Of a stretch of DNA of 64,000 bases, positions 44,402 through 56,483 are shown in pieces. The translations under genes were made by a program, and so were the position numbers. The stretch spans positions 1 to 64,000 of the forward strand of contig JAIVFH010000077.1 of assembly GCA_025765595.1 (NCBI GenBank). Direction: 5' to 3'. Within the stretch, counting starts at the first letter, position 1, and every line of letters starts with the position of its first letter. Under the pieces are notes generated by a model. That model did not search any database, had not been told where the DNA came from, and saw only the letters and a program-made list of their open reading frames with translations. This stretch comes from Obelidium mucronatum. Its lineage: Eukaryota > Chytridiomycota > Chytridiomycetes > Chytridiales > Chytriomycetaceae.

Positions 44402-44868
44402 ATGTAAAGAAAAAACAACATCCAAAATCGTTCCCTCCATCAACTCCCCTGTTTTCGCCCCTGTGAATCTATATTCATTGTTTGTACCTCCAATCTGCCT
44501 CGTTGTTTTATTTCGTCACTTGTTTGTGTTCGTTTGTTTTTTCTTCTTTGTTTTGGGGAATTCTTTTGGCTACTCCTTTGTCTTTGGTTGTTTGGTTGTC
44601 GGATGATGGGCTTGGTTGAGGAGTTGTTTGTTGGGGTTATGTATTCTCGTTTTTTTCGTTTTTTTTTTTCGTCTTTGTTCTCTGTATATGAGAGAGGTCT
44701 GTTCAAACAAAGTTATATTATCTTGAAGCTATACTTTGGTACGGATTTTTCTTTTATAACAACTGAAAATACACGGAACTACACTTCGCAGTTTGATAGA
44801 GTCTCACTTCCCTCTTGGCCTCCTCCGTCGTCCACCACTCTTTTGTCCTTCTTCATCCACTTGTTCCT
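44402..44868. other. 3' flanking region between convergent genes
   Basis: T-rich, low-complexity DNA between the SEC61 stop and the 3' end of the minus-strand Q/P-rich gene. An ORF here consists of Phe/Leu runs and is not credible. The neighbouring gene may extend to about 44,810. Confidence 0.4.
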
Positions 44869-46783
44869 TTAACTCTTCGCATTTTCTATCAGCGTGTTTG
44901 CGTTCTTCACATCCCGTTCCTACAGTAGCTGTAGCACATGAATTGTCATCACCCCCACGCACTCCTTCACCATTCCCCACATTCTTCCTCCTCTCCTCCC
45001 GCCAACAACTTCCTCCAGGCTAACTATGTCGTCTTCGTCAATCTTCCATTTACGACCATTCGTTCCAACCATTCCACCAACTCTCATCACTGCACTCTTT
45101 ACTCCTCCTTCTTTCACGACACCTACACCAAGAAGCGTTCCCATATCGTCATCGTCGTCTATAGCCTCTTCACCATCTTGCGTCTCACCGCTCTGAGCTG
45201 TGATGAAGGACGAAGCAGAATTCATTGATCCACGCTTTCTTACATCAAACGACGACTTCTCTGACGAACGCGTTTGTTGAAACCTGTTGCTGTCGCCAAT
45301 ACTTGCTTCAGTACCACCGCCACCACCTCCTTCCTCCATAAGCCAATGATTGAGCGTACTGAATTTCTCGGTTCTGTTGCTGAGTTATTGATTGCTGTTG
45401 CTTCTTTTTTGAGTAGTGTTAATGTTGGTTGGTTTACATAATAGGGTAATACACCGAGAAAGAAATCACATTACAGTTCTCAAAACGCAACTAACGCCAT
45501 CTCTAATCACACCAAGGCCCAAAACAATGTCATCATCACTTTTTTGCTGGTGCTGGTGGTGGGGACTGCATCTGCCGCTGCTTGTCATTTGATGCGACAT
45601 TGTTGGTTTCCTTCGCGTGGATTTTTTCGTTTGGATTGTTTGACATGTTCCTGTTGGAAGGGATGCACTTGTTGCTGATCGCTTTCTAGATGGGAATTCA
45701 GGAGCAAGGAATTGGGTGTGGGGCTGATAATACTGTTGCTGTTGGTGCTGCTGGTGATATGGTACATTGAACTGCTGTAGAGGTGGTATGTGTTGGCTAG
45801 GAATGAAAACCACGGGCGGTGCATCCCCATTCATGCCCATTGGGTGAGGGACCTGGGGATGTATTGGGAATGGCGATGCTGATATTGGAGTATTATTGGA
45901 AGATATAGGTGGATACGCAAATGGCGACCAATATTGGAATGCGGGTTGTTGGAGTGGAAACTGTTGACATGGGGGGTGTTCCAGATATAGATTGCTTTGA
46001 ATCTGGACTAGTTTTAGAGCCTGGTGGTCCGCGTGCTGTCTCAAATGTAGAAGACTTCGGCTGTGATGGAGGTAGAGGCTGCTGTTGGTGCATTGATGGT
46101 GCTGGATGCGGGTTGTAGAACTGATGGGGCATATATTGCATCTGCATGAATGGAACTCCTGGCTTGTTGTTCATTGGTGTGAATTGCATCTGCATCGTCA
46201 GTGGCATTTGCATTGAGACGGGATGGTGTTGTCCATTGGCAGAAATAAAATACGGCTGCGTGAACTGCGGCGGGTGGCCCATGGGAAACTGCTGCTGCTG
46301 CTGTTGCGGCGCCCGTTGCGGCTCGGGCTTGTCCTATCCCACACGCGCCCAGTTAGCCCCGCATTTCGTCACACGTCGCACAAACCCACCTTCAGCGCCA
46401 GCAGAAGCCCAGCGCTTTCGTTGAGTTCGTCTTCGTCGGCGCCGCGCTTTGCCAACTTTGGCGACGGCGCTTCGGCGGCCGCCGCAATTTGGTGATGAAT
46501 GGCGCCTTTTGCGTCCCTTTGCGGCGAGGGAACCAGTGACACGGGCGACTATGTCGGGATTCTTTTTGGTTGGCGAATGCGCTGCAGCGGAGGCGCTAGG
46601 GGGCAGTGTGGTCATCCTTACGTGAATACGCGTCGATGGGCCGGATGTCACAGGGGTGTGTATTAAGCGCCTAGAGCAGGAGTGCTGATGCGGGCAGGGG
46701 CGACGATGTACGTTAGAGCTGGAGGAAGGTTGACAAAACGCCAGTTTTTTTTGTTTTGACCCGCCGTGAAAATCTCCCAACAT
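44869..46783 (-). CDS. Gln/Pro/Met-rich protein, probably a nuclear regulator
   Basis: Exons 46622..46783, 46390..46548 and 46333 downward form a clean start: MLGDFHGG...PSTRIH joined to SPVSLVPSPQRD, then KRGADEDELNESAGLLLALK and a long Gln/Pro/Met-rich region (QQQQQQFPMGHPPQ). Further exons continue to about 44.9 kb and include an acidic/Gly stretch (EEAIDDDDDMGTLLGVGV). The frame changes near 45.97 kb within or before a run of six C, and again near 45.33 kb in a Gly-codon run, so the middle and 3' end are uncertain. Low-complexity Q/P composition resembles fungal transcriptional regulators; no DNA-binding domain is recognised. Confidence 0.5.
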
Positions 46784-46820
46784 CGAAACAAGATTGACAC
46801 CCGAAGTTCTATTTACTTAA

Positions 46821-48334
46821 TCACTTATTTCCCTTCGTCAAATCTTTGACAGTATACTTTTCAAATACTTTGCTGGGATCAAATACTTCCCAACGTGACG
46901 CTGGGAAAATATGCTTGTTCTTTTCATACCACCCTCGCTGCACAACCTTTCCAGCATGCGACTACAGCATACATATTAGAGCGTATGGTATGAAAGTTAT
47001 TATGGAAAGCTGCATCTCACCTCCTCTGTCTCCACTGTTGCATCATTAACCAATCGGACATCATCGTGCACATCAAATGCAAACAACGGTCCACTCTTTC
47101 CACGTACCTTGTTGATGATAAAATCGTAGAAGGTGTAATGCTGTACAAAATGTCCGAAAAATAAGTATAAGGTTGCTGTGGTAAAAAAATAACTCACATG
47201 TGGAATAATCAAATCCTCCTTGATATACACTAAATTGTCGACATTGACTCCCCGCAATTCATCCCATTGCGCCTTACAGGCTTCCAAAAATTGTCCAATA
47301 GTGTTTCCTTTCTTCACCTCAACACTGGTGCGATGACCACTTCCATCCCAGTAACTATACGTGATATTAATCCTCTCCTCTTCAGATGAATAGATATTCG
47401 TGTTATTGATCGCATAAGGTACTTTGACGTTGTGCATACCTTTAATCAAATCCTGTTGCTTTAGCCACTCTAGTTTCAAGAGTTCGCGTTCCCTCCTCTC
47501 TCGTTCTTCGCGCTCCTTGTCGGGAAGGAAGGACGTGTCCACATGGGGATTCTTTTTCACTTTAAGTTTTTTTTCTATGAAGAGGTCAGAGTTAATCACA
47601 AGTGTAAAGACAAATTAGAGTGTTCGATGGAGGAAGTAGGTTCTCAGCGAGAAGATTATGACAGGTCATTGCCGGCGGTGAAAAAAGGCAGAACCACATT
47701 CACCAGGCGACAGCTCACTATTCTTTCAATCAGATTTCTCTCATCTCGGAAGCACAAGGTGAAGTTGAATTGGAGAGGGAAGTCAGTTCATTCGAACACG
47801 CACCCGCTGGCGTTTCCTCCTTTTCCGCATCTTCATCATCCTTCTGTTCTTCTTCGTCAAATCCAAATGACAGTTTTCCCTTTTGAGTCTTATCCTTTCG
47901 TTTCTTTGTTTTTACTGTTCCACTTGACGCCAGACCGCGCTCGATTTCTTCTTGCCTCTTTTTATGAAGTGTCTCCTTAATCTTTTGAAAGTCTTCGAGT
48001 CTGACGAGTCCAACTGAAAAACAGGGGTGTTCAGCATAAGATGGCAAGGAGAACCGCCAGATTGATACCCGTATGCTTGATGAGGTCTGACTGAATAGAG
48101 TCCACTTGAGCTACAAACTTGTCAGCGCCAATGCGGACCTCATTATCCTGGAGTACGATGGATTGGGTAGTGCTGTTAAGTTGGAGTGACAATCACAAGC
48201 AGGCGCAAACTGCAGTATTAAACCTTCTTGATTTGGTCTTTTTGCTTCTTAAAATCGTCCATCATTTGCTCTCGTTGCTTCTCAAGAGCCATTGCTCGTT
48301 GTCCTTCGGCGTCAGTTCCCTTTTGAGTTGCCAT
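46821..48334 (-). CDS. XAP5/FAM50 family nuclear protein
   Basis: Six exons (48224..48334, 48069..48147, 47804..48013, 47198..47574, 47021..47140, 46821..46961) sum to 1038 nt, 345 residues. The N-terminus is a charged helix ([19 protein letters not shown]). The XAP5 domain is complete: [91 protein letters not shown] and [21 protein letters not shown]50/XAP5 proteins are spliceosome-associated nuclear factors conserved from fungi to humans. The 48148..48223 intron uses the acceptor after CTCCAG rather than an earlier AG, because only that one stays in frame. Confidence 0.95.
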
Positions 48335-48418
48335 CTTTGTTTTGATAATAATAATATAAAATTGAAAAGAAGTAAAATACTATGGATAAATTAATAGAAG
48401 GGAGGGGTTTACTACTAT

Positions 48419-49660
48419 CTAGTAGTAGGATGGGCATGTTCTGATGTTGTGTCCTGGTCTGCCGCATCCACTACAACAGTATGCCCTCCCACCGCCACCT
48501 CCACCCCCACCAAGCGTCATTTGGCCCATAAGCATAGAAATCAATAAAGCTTGTTGCTGCTGCTCTTGCTGATACCGATATTGATCCCGTAGTGCTTGAG
48601 CTTGCCGCTCTTGTGCGATGCGTTCGGCTTGTACCATACGCATTTCGTCCTCCGCAGCTCTCTGCTCTCTCCTTTCCTGCTCAATTTGTGCTTGGAATTT
48701 TTGGTTTCGTCTTTGCTGAATTGCTTCATTTTCACACCGTATTCTCTCCATATCCTGTTGATGCTTCATTTGGAGTCTCTCCACCTCCTTCCTGTCCAAC
48801 TCAAACGACAATACTGCCGCACCAGTCTCTTCAAACCTTTTCCTTTCATCGGTCAATTCAGTTTGGATTCTCATCTTTTGGGCGTTTAAATTGGCAAAGT
48901 CGATCAACACAGAAACCACATCCAATTTGTTATTGAACCGCCGGTATTTGGATCCGCGCTTTAGCATGATGGCAAATGCGCTCTCTTTAAGCCGATCTTC
49001 TCGGTAACAAGCTGCATCCATGCTACCGGTAACCATATCCCACCGATTCGTCATGAAAGTCACGTTGGGGTAGAAATTAGATCCGCAGAGTTGTTCAAAG
49101 CAACGAAATGCTGTTACGGTACTACCCCCCATTCGAATATCTGAGATTCTATGAACGTAGATAATACCTAACACATGCATACAAACATGTCAGCTTTTTG
49201 GCAACACTGAACCAAGCTGTTTCACTAAACACCATTTAAAAGAGTCCCCTTTTTATATGTTTTGTCCAAGAAAAGCGAAATTTCCCTTAGGACATCAGTA
49301 TTTGACCGGCCACTATCGTCAAACCCAGGAGTATCCAGTAATAAGTACTTGATACCATTCACCACCGCATCGTAAGCATAGATTCTTTGAGTGCAACTAT
49401 TGATTCCTCCACTGACTTCAACAGCCTTATTTCCAGTCAGTTCCCGGATCATTGTACTCTTTCCAGCTCCAGTGAGACCCATAAATGCCACCAGCAGTGG
49501 TTGGGGTTCCGACACGACGCCTTTTGTTGTTTTTTGTGATAATAAATCTTATTTAGTGATATCCTTGGTTGTTTTTTTGAGCCGTACCGCGAGGTTGATT
49601 AATATTTGGTAACCGTTCTGCGCAGTTGTAGTTTACAGTTAGAGTACAAGAATGAGACAT
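48419..49660 (-). CDS. AIG1-like GTPase with coiled coil and C-terminal zinc knuckle
   Basis: Exons 49588..49660, 49233..49520 and 48419..49167 sum to 1110 nt, 369 residues. P-loop GLTGAGKST (G1), DTPGFDD (G3) and TNRWDM (G4-like) identify an AIG1/IMAP-type GTPase of the kind common in fungi (GIIYVHRISDIRMGG is diagnostic of that branch as I recall it). A charged coiled coil (~residues 215-310) leads to a Gly tract and a CCHC knuckle, CSGCGRPGHNIRTC (C-x2-C-x4-H-x4-C). A knuckle suggests single-stranded nucleic acid binding. It is head-to-head with a paralog at 49905..51327. Confidence 0.88.
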
Positions 49661-49904
49661 TTCATAGTATGTTAATTTGATTATATGAAGTAGGTAACGG
49701 GACAAGGATATTACAAAAGAAGTTGAAACATTTTTTTTCCCGACAAAGGCTTCAACGATGATTGGGTAAAAAGGACTTTACAAAGCAAGGTTGATTGGTC
49801 TTTTGAGATGACAATCCTATTAAATGCACCAATCAAATTCCCGTAAATGTCCAAATGTTTTGTTTTTTGGTCGTTAGCGCGCCCTTTGTGTAAAATGTGA
49901 GAAA

Positions 49905-51327
49905 ATGTCTCTAAAAAACGGACCGCCGTCCCAAAAACAAAAATCACGCCCCGGTTCCAACAGTTAAAGCTTTTTTTTAATCCCAAAAAACGTGAACGAT
50001 TCAAAAATTAAATCAATCAAACGAAATGTGTTGACAACAGAACCTCACAAGAAACCTGAGACTGCGGAATTCCCACTCGTTGCATTGATGGGACTTACTG
50101 GTGTCGGAAAAAGCAGTCTTATTTGCGATTTGACTGGTCATAACCAGGCCGAAATTGGACACTGGAATCAACTCTCAAACCAGTCACATTACCGAGTATA
50201 AAGCAGAAATTAATGGGACGGATTTCACTTTAATTGACACGCCGGGATTTGACGATTCAAGAGCTGGAAACACGGATCATCCAATCACTGACACGGATAT
50301 CTTGAAACAAATCGCGACGTATCTAGCTGACACTTATATCGACGGCCAGCAACTGACGGGTTTGCTTTCTTGCTCTCCAAGAGTACAATTACTTAAACAA
50401 AATAAAAAATAGGAATTATTTACATGCACCGAATCTCTGACATTCGAGTCGGTGCGAGTGTAGCCAGAAATTTGAGATTTTTTGAAAAACTTTGCGGCAG
50501 TGATTTTTACAAAAACGTGATTATCCTGACGACCCGCTGGGATATGGTTGAAGATGATCAAGTTGCTGCCATTCGGCGTGAAGTGCAGCTCAAGGAAGAA
50601 GCTTTCAAGCTTATGATAGATCGAGGTGCCAAATACATGCGCTTTGAAACTATTGACGATATTGCTGAAGCTTTTGAGCATTTAAAGAAACTCAAGAAGG
50701 CGCCAACTGAGATTCAAAAACAGATTGTTGACCAAAAAATGAAATTCGATCAAACTGATGCCGGAAAGGACTTGAAAGCGGAGATTGCAGAGATATTGAA
50801 GCAAAACGCGAAGCAATTGAAGGAGATGAAAGAAGATATTGAATACGCAGCCAAAAAGAGGGACGAAGAGCATTTGAAAGAATTGGAGAAAGAAAGGGCC
50901 GAGCGACGCGCCATTGAAAAACGTCTTCTTGAGGCACAAAATGACCTTTCAGAACAACTCAAGAAATTGACTCTCGAAGCAGCACGACCTCCTGCCCAAC
51001 CTTTCAATTATCCTACCGGCGGATTTGGTGGCTCTGGCGGCGGAGGATATTTTGAAGCCGGTAGCAGTTCTGGAGGTAGCAGTTACGGAGGCGGTGGAGG
51101 AAGGCGCACTGTTAGTATTCTGTTAACTTGAGATTTTGGAAGTGATAATTTCTATTGTTTTAGGGACCGCAAGGCCAAGCGCTGCAAGTTGGTCCACGTG
51201 GTGGAGTTTATTACATCAACAGCAATGGAAACAAGTCGTACGTTAAGAGATGATAACAATCCCTTTGTTGCATAAGTCTTTTCTTATTTACAGTGCACTA
51301 ATGCAGAATAATATTTCAAAGTCATAA
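49905..51327 (+). CDS. AIG1-like GTPase with coiled coil and Gly-rich tail, one +1 frame break
   Basis: Exons 49905..49953, 50041..50359, 50413..51110, 51164..51237 and 51294..51327 sum to 1174 nt, one base over a multiple of three. G1 is GLTGVGKSS, G3 DTPGFDD, G4-like TTRWDM. In the switch I region the frame must skip an A at 50154 (HNQAE, then LDTGINSQ) to match the paralog's AVEVSGGINS. Corrected length is 390 residues. After a long Glu/Lys coiled coil comes a Gly-rich stretch (GGFGGSGGGGYFE) and an ending GPRGGVYYINSNGNKS, a short motif I recall from other fungal and viral proteins. The function of the family in fungi is unknown. Confidence 0.85.
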
Positions 51328-51380
51328 AGTTATGGTTTCTTTTCGTTTTTATTTTTACTTTATTTTTACAGCATCATAAT

Positions 51381-52002
51381 ATGTCAACTGACGAAGGCAA
51401 CGAAAGCAAAAGCGATTTCATGCGTGGCTTCGAAGCAACAGCCAATGGAGAGTTTACGCCGGAAATGCAGATGCAAATGTCTCAATGGATGGAAGCATGT
51501 CCCGTCAAGTCCACACTGGCCCTTGGTGCTGGATTTGCACTAGGAGGAGTGATGGGTCTGTTCATGAGGTCTGCTCTTTCTCTGTTTCCAAGTCTTGCAA
51601 CTTCTGAATTCTGTTCGTAGTTCTATGGCTCTGGATACAACGAATATGGATCAACTGTCAAAGATGAGCACGAGAGACCAGATCAAACACACATTTAAGG
51701 ATATGGGCGCACGATCATATTCATCTGCAAAGAACTTTGCAATTGTTGGTGGAATTTTTGCTGGGTCTGAATGCGTTATTGAAACCTTCCGGGCAAAGAA
51801 CGATATGGTCAATGGAATCAGTGCGGGATGTTTTACCGGTGCCGTGCTTGCAGCAAAAGCTGGTCCTGCTGCAATGGCCACTGGCTGTGCGGGATTCGCG
51901 GCCTTTTCAGCCGCGATCGATTACTGGAGTATGTTTTTTGACCTACGTGGCTTAATTGTATTTCAAACTAATCACTTCGTTTAATTAGTGCGTCATGGAT
52001 AG
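51381..52002 (+). CDS. TIM22: Mitochondrial inner-membrane translocase Tim22
   Basis: Exons 51381..51568, 51621..51928 and 51989..52002 sum to 510 nt, 169 residues. Tim17/22/23 family features: [22 protein letters not shown] (first membrane helix with GxxxG), [35 protein letters not shown] with the family cysteine, [18 protein letters not shown] and [15 protein letters not shown]. Tim22 inserts carrier proteins into the inner membrane. The last exon codes only for the final MRHG residues and stop. A carrier-family substrate gene lies in the same window at 26725..27639. Confidence 0.95.
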
Positions 52003-52079
52003 AGCCTATGTCTATAGATCTAGGAGCTGAATAAAGTAAAGTAATACCACCTTCATTTCACTTATGTCGAAACTTTCAT

Positions 52080-55000
52080 TTATTGGTAGTCAAACAACTC
52101 TTTCACATTTTTGACAGTTTTAAGCAAAAACTGATAACGATCAGCCAATTGTGTATCTGCATCATCTGGGGTTGATCCTCTGGTATTCATTTTCAAGTCA
52201 CCATATTCAGCCAATCTCCTCTGAACAAGACTGACGGAACTATGATTCCTGTTGATGGTTTTTGATTTGTTCCCGGATCTATAGTTGCACCACCGGTCAA
52301 ACATATCATCATTTGGATCTGCCACAGATATCACATGGCCCTGTTTGTCATCATTTTCCGCAGCAGCCGCAACTGGTGCCCGGTGTTTTCGTGTGCCGTT
52401 TTCAGGTTTTTCCAGAATGGTTTTCAAGGACTCCCTCAATTTTCCATTTTCGTCAACAACATTTTCATACTGGTGAACTTTCTCTTCCATTTGTTTAACG
52501 TGTGCATTGGTGCGGGTTTCTTGTTCCGAGAGCTTTTTTTTCAGAGAATCCACCATTTCCCTCATCTCTTTCAACGAGGTCGTCCTCTTTAAGGCGGATA
52601 GAACCCAGTTTCTGATTTTGAAGCTCTAGCTCCTTAACCAAATCTTCTTTCTGATCGATTTGCATCCGAATTCTGGAAATCTCATCTATCTTCTCGTCCA
52701 AAGTCCGTTGAAGAGTCCTCCAATTGGGATTTCAATTGTGAATTCGTTTCCATCAACTTCACGTTGTTGGATTTATTTTCCGCTAGAATATTTTCGTGTG
52801 TTGACGAACACAACGAAACTTGCGCTTGAAAGGTTGCCACCTGTTGAACGAGAGTGGCAATATTAATTTGAGAAGTAGCTACTTTGTTTTTGAGATTGGT
52901 TGCTTCTGATTCCAAATTTTGGATTTTTAGTGACATTTCCGCCTTTTCTGAAGTAACAAACTCAAGTTGTTCCTGGATGTTTTCGAGTTGAATAACCATG
53001 GTCGCTGTTTTGGTTTCCAACGCTTCCTGGCTCGAATTTATGAGATGACTTGAGTGCACTGTTTTCCACGTTCGCGGAACTCAGAAGGGTGTTGAGTTTG
53101 GAGCATTCAGAATTAGCAGCGGAAAGCGATAGAGAAAGATCCGTTTTCTCTTTTTCAAGCACGATAATTTGGGATTTCAAGTCATCAGATGCAGTTTTAA
53201 GAGCTTGGAGTTTGTTTTCTGCATTTTCAACCCGTTTCAGGGAAGCCTCATTTTCCAGCGCACGCGAATTCTCCCGCTTAGATTTAATCTGCTGAAGCTC
53301 ATTTAAATGTTCAGATGCGGATTTGGCAGTTCTGATAAGGTCCGATTCCAGTCTTTTAATTTGATTTAGGTGTTCTTCATTCAGGAGTTGTAGACACTCT
53401 AACCGAGATTTCAAGCCATCGCTTTCGGCTCGCAGATCAATAATTTGTGACTCAAGGTCGAACTTTCTTTCTTCGGCGATTTTAAGGTCATGTGCTCGAG
53501 ATGCGTTTTCCTTGGTAAGTGTGTCCACGCTAGCATTCAGATTGGCAGTGTCTAACTCCAGTGTTTTAATAAATTTTGCCCTTTCTTTCTCTGAATCATT
53601 CAAGAAGGCTCTGTTTGCTTTCTAGGTTTTGGCATTTTGTGGAAAGACTTGAAACAACCTTTTGGCTATGCGCATTCATCCGGAGTAATTGATCGACTGT
53701 TATAGCAAGGGCCAACATTCGATTTGTTCCTGCGTGAGAAGTTTTGGAAATCTGACGACTGCGTTCATTTTGGGCTGTTAATTCATTCTTCAGAACGGCT
53801 TGATGGTCCAGGAGATCATTGATAGCTCCTTGCTGCTTCAATTCCCTTTCAAAAAGAGCATCGTAATCATTTTTCAGGGCTCTTGTCAATACGACTTCCT
53901 TTTCCCATTTGCATCGATAATCGTTGATTGACTCGGCAGCATCCTTCAACTTTCCTTGCAATTCAATTATACAAGTTTCAGATTCTTTGGCTTCATCAGC
54001 AGAGCTCTTGTTCAACTTAAGCTCGGATATCTCTGTCAACAATTCGTCTCTTTCTCTCCGCGATTCACAGAGCTCATCTCGAAACTTGATTTCCATATCT
54101 CGCTTCTCCATGCTCAGACGGTCAATTATCTTTGTCAAAGTGAGTTCACTTTGTTCCTTCTTTTCATGGGTTTCAAGGCTATTTTGGAGCGACAGAATCA
54201 TCTCCGCATCATTTGCTCGGCCTAGGGTAGATTCAGCAAGTAAAGACTTCAAGGATGCGATTTCTGCCAGAAGAGGAATGACTTCCGCACTAGAATTCGA
54301 TGTGTCGATTGTTATTCGCGATTTGTTTTGGATACCTCTTGCGCGAGATGCGTACTTTGAATAACGTTTGTTACATTTTTTTCCACTAGACTACGAATAG
54401 ATAGAGCTTACACGAAGAGTATTAATTGTTTCAGGAAGATCTGTTTCCAAAGCGCTGACACAGGCGAGCATCACAGTTTTACTATTGCAAAAGATAAGAA
54501 CTCGCTCCCTACAACTGAATAAATGCGTTTTCACCTATTCCCTCCCAAGCTATCTTGCAAAAAACGCGTCAATTTACTGTCCCGATAAGGAACTACAGCG
54601 TCTGCACAAGTATTCTTGGAATCTGTCAAGCAGTTGATGACTCGGCCCAGTACAAGAAGCCCTTGGTTAATTGATATCCCTTCCGCTTTTCGATCTCCCG
54701 TGTTCTGAGTTCTTTTCAACTGTTGCATTGTTATGAGTTTGTGATATCCTTGCAAAGCGGGACATACTCTTTCAGAGCCCGCCAAATCGACAAAATGAAA
54801 CTTTGATGAAATGGTAAGACCAATAGTAGTATTACCAGTGCCTGCTTGCTTTTGCAACGATCTGCTCCACTGCTGTTGCTGATTTGTCACCTGAGTTGTG
54901 ATTAATGTCAAAGAAAAAATCGCATGTGAACGTGATGAAGTTTCATTCATGCCAGTTGCTGCCGTTGAACGTATTTTTGAACCTTTGGCAAGAAGCCTGA

Positions 55001-56306
55001 TTTTTTTTTTGGGTTAAAAATTAATTCGCGTGGAACTCATGTTGAATAAACTAACGCAAGAGCTGCTTCAGGACTAGCCACAACAACATTCGTGGCACCA
55101 TGTATACTGATTCTCCCTTCTTTATCTTCCCTGATTGAAATTCCTTCGTTCTCTATAGTCAGTGCTGATTTCAAGGCCTTGGCGGATGGGGTGGTTGGAC
55201 GTTTTCCAAACGTTCCAATCACTCCGGAGCTCCTATTGCCGCTAGCGGAGTTGAGCCCACTGGATGCATGCGCCAAAGATGGCTCTTTCAGTAAATCAAC
55301 CCATTCTTCGTTATGGAGTTCCAAAAATGACACCTTGACAGTGTATGAGGAAGTTGGTGAATCCAAAGGAGACTGCTGATCCTTATCCCGAAGAGATTGA
55401 ATCATATTGAAAATCTGGTGGATAGCTCGCGGAATCATTCCACTTGTAGATCCCATAGTCGACTCTTGATGAGGGGATATCGCCGAGACTGCTGATGCCA
55501 AAGAAGAAACGGAAACTGAATTTTTCTGAAAGGATTCCAAATTGCTGGAGTTTGGAATTCTGGATTTAGAAGGCGTTGTTGGGGCAGATAGAGTGGAATG
55601 TCGAAGAGATGGTGTAGGCTGTTGATCTCCCGCTACTAGGCAGTTTTGACATTCTTTTGGCAGGAGAAGAAATATCTGGAACACTTGTACCCATTGTGAA
55701 GGTTTTTCCAGAGCCTGTTTGACCACTTCACAAAAGGCGAATCAGTTCTAATGTGGAAATTCATCATAAAGAACATACTATGCAAATAGCGTCGCATTAA
55801 AGCCTTCTACAAACGCATCCACAAGCGGTGACACTTCGTGTTTATATAGGGATTCCTGTGTGATTTAATGTTTAATGGTGCCTCCTGAATCTGACCTGTC
55901 CCACCTGATCTGCTTGTTCCCCCCACACGGAGTCATATTGCCAAAGAATATCAGCTGCGGCTGAAACAGAAGCAGTGCTAAGTTGCTGATCAGCTAATAG
56001 ACTATTTGAATTCGTGTTGGGGCAGACAACTGAAATAGTCGAAGAGTCGATTGGGACAATACGTGACGAAGCATTGACCGATTGTATAAGATTCTGGCCA
56101 TTTATTCCGGCACTGTTCGGTCGAATTCTTACAGCAACACGGACACTGCTCGATGTGCAATTACGTTCTACAGATTGCTCAGGGATCGGATTCGAATTCG
56201 ATATGGAACCAAGGGTTGGTTCTGGTGATTGGCAATAGAGTCCCACTGCGAGGTTAGAATCTGATTCATCCTCTGCAGAATTGGATGTAGTCAAGATAGT
56301 TGCCAT
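52080..56306 (-). CDS. Kinesin with N-terminal motor and long coiled coil, with frame breaks in the tail
   Basis: Motor exons: 55896..56306, 55779..55855, 55056..55725, 54535..54996, 54412..54481 and 54354 downward. The motor has VRVAVRIRPN, the P-loop GQTGSGKTFTMG (formed across introns), NETSSRSHAIF (switch I), DLAGSE (switch II) and a neck joined as TLR-YASRARGIQNKS. The FLELHNEEWVDLL and GMIPRAIHQIF pattern, with a Ser-rich insert, most resembles kinesin-4 relatives (KIF4/21/27). A 49-nt intron (about 55630-55680) or a +1 break is needed inside the third exon. The last exon, 52080..54354, is coiled coil in five successive frames, each reached by a +1 step. It moves plus-ended on microtubules if like its relatives. 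Confidence 0.85.
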
Positions 56307-56483
56307 CCTGCTGTCAAATTGTCTTCAGGCCAACAAATTGTCAGATGCCAGCAAAAAGGACACTCAAGCGAGTTATGAAATAAATATCATACTATTGCGT
56401 ATGTTTTTACTGAAATTCAGTAACGACAAGTGGTTGCATATTTGTGGATAGATTTTCAGCTGCAATGCTGCAAATTGCCTGCA

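Noticed and set aside
44440..44872. ORFs of 88-112 codons downstream of SEC61
   Set aside because: Composition is low-complexity Phe/Leu or Lys/Gln from T-rich DNA, with no start context or similarity.
46549..46621. Frame break at the N-terminus of the Q/P-rich protein
   Set aside because: An intron with consensus GTAAGG donor (73 nt) removes it and links an upstream ATG exon in phase.
48148..48223. Apparent frame break between exons 1 and 2 of the XAP5 gene
   Set aside because: Using the acceptor after CTCCAG instead of the earlier AACAG restores phase and yields a 345-residue protein with the complete domain.
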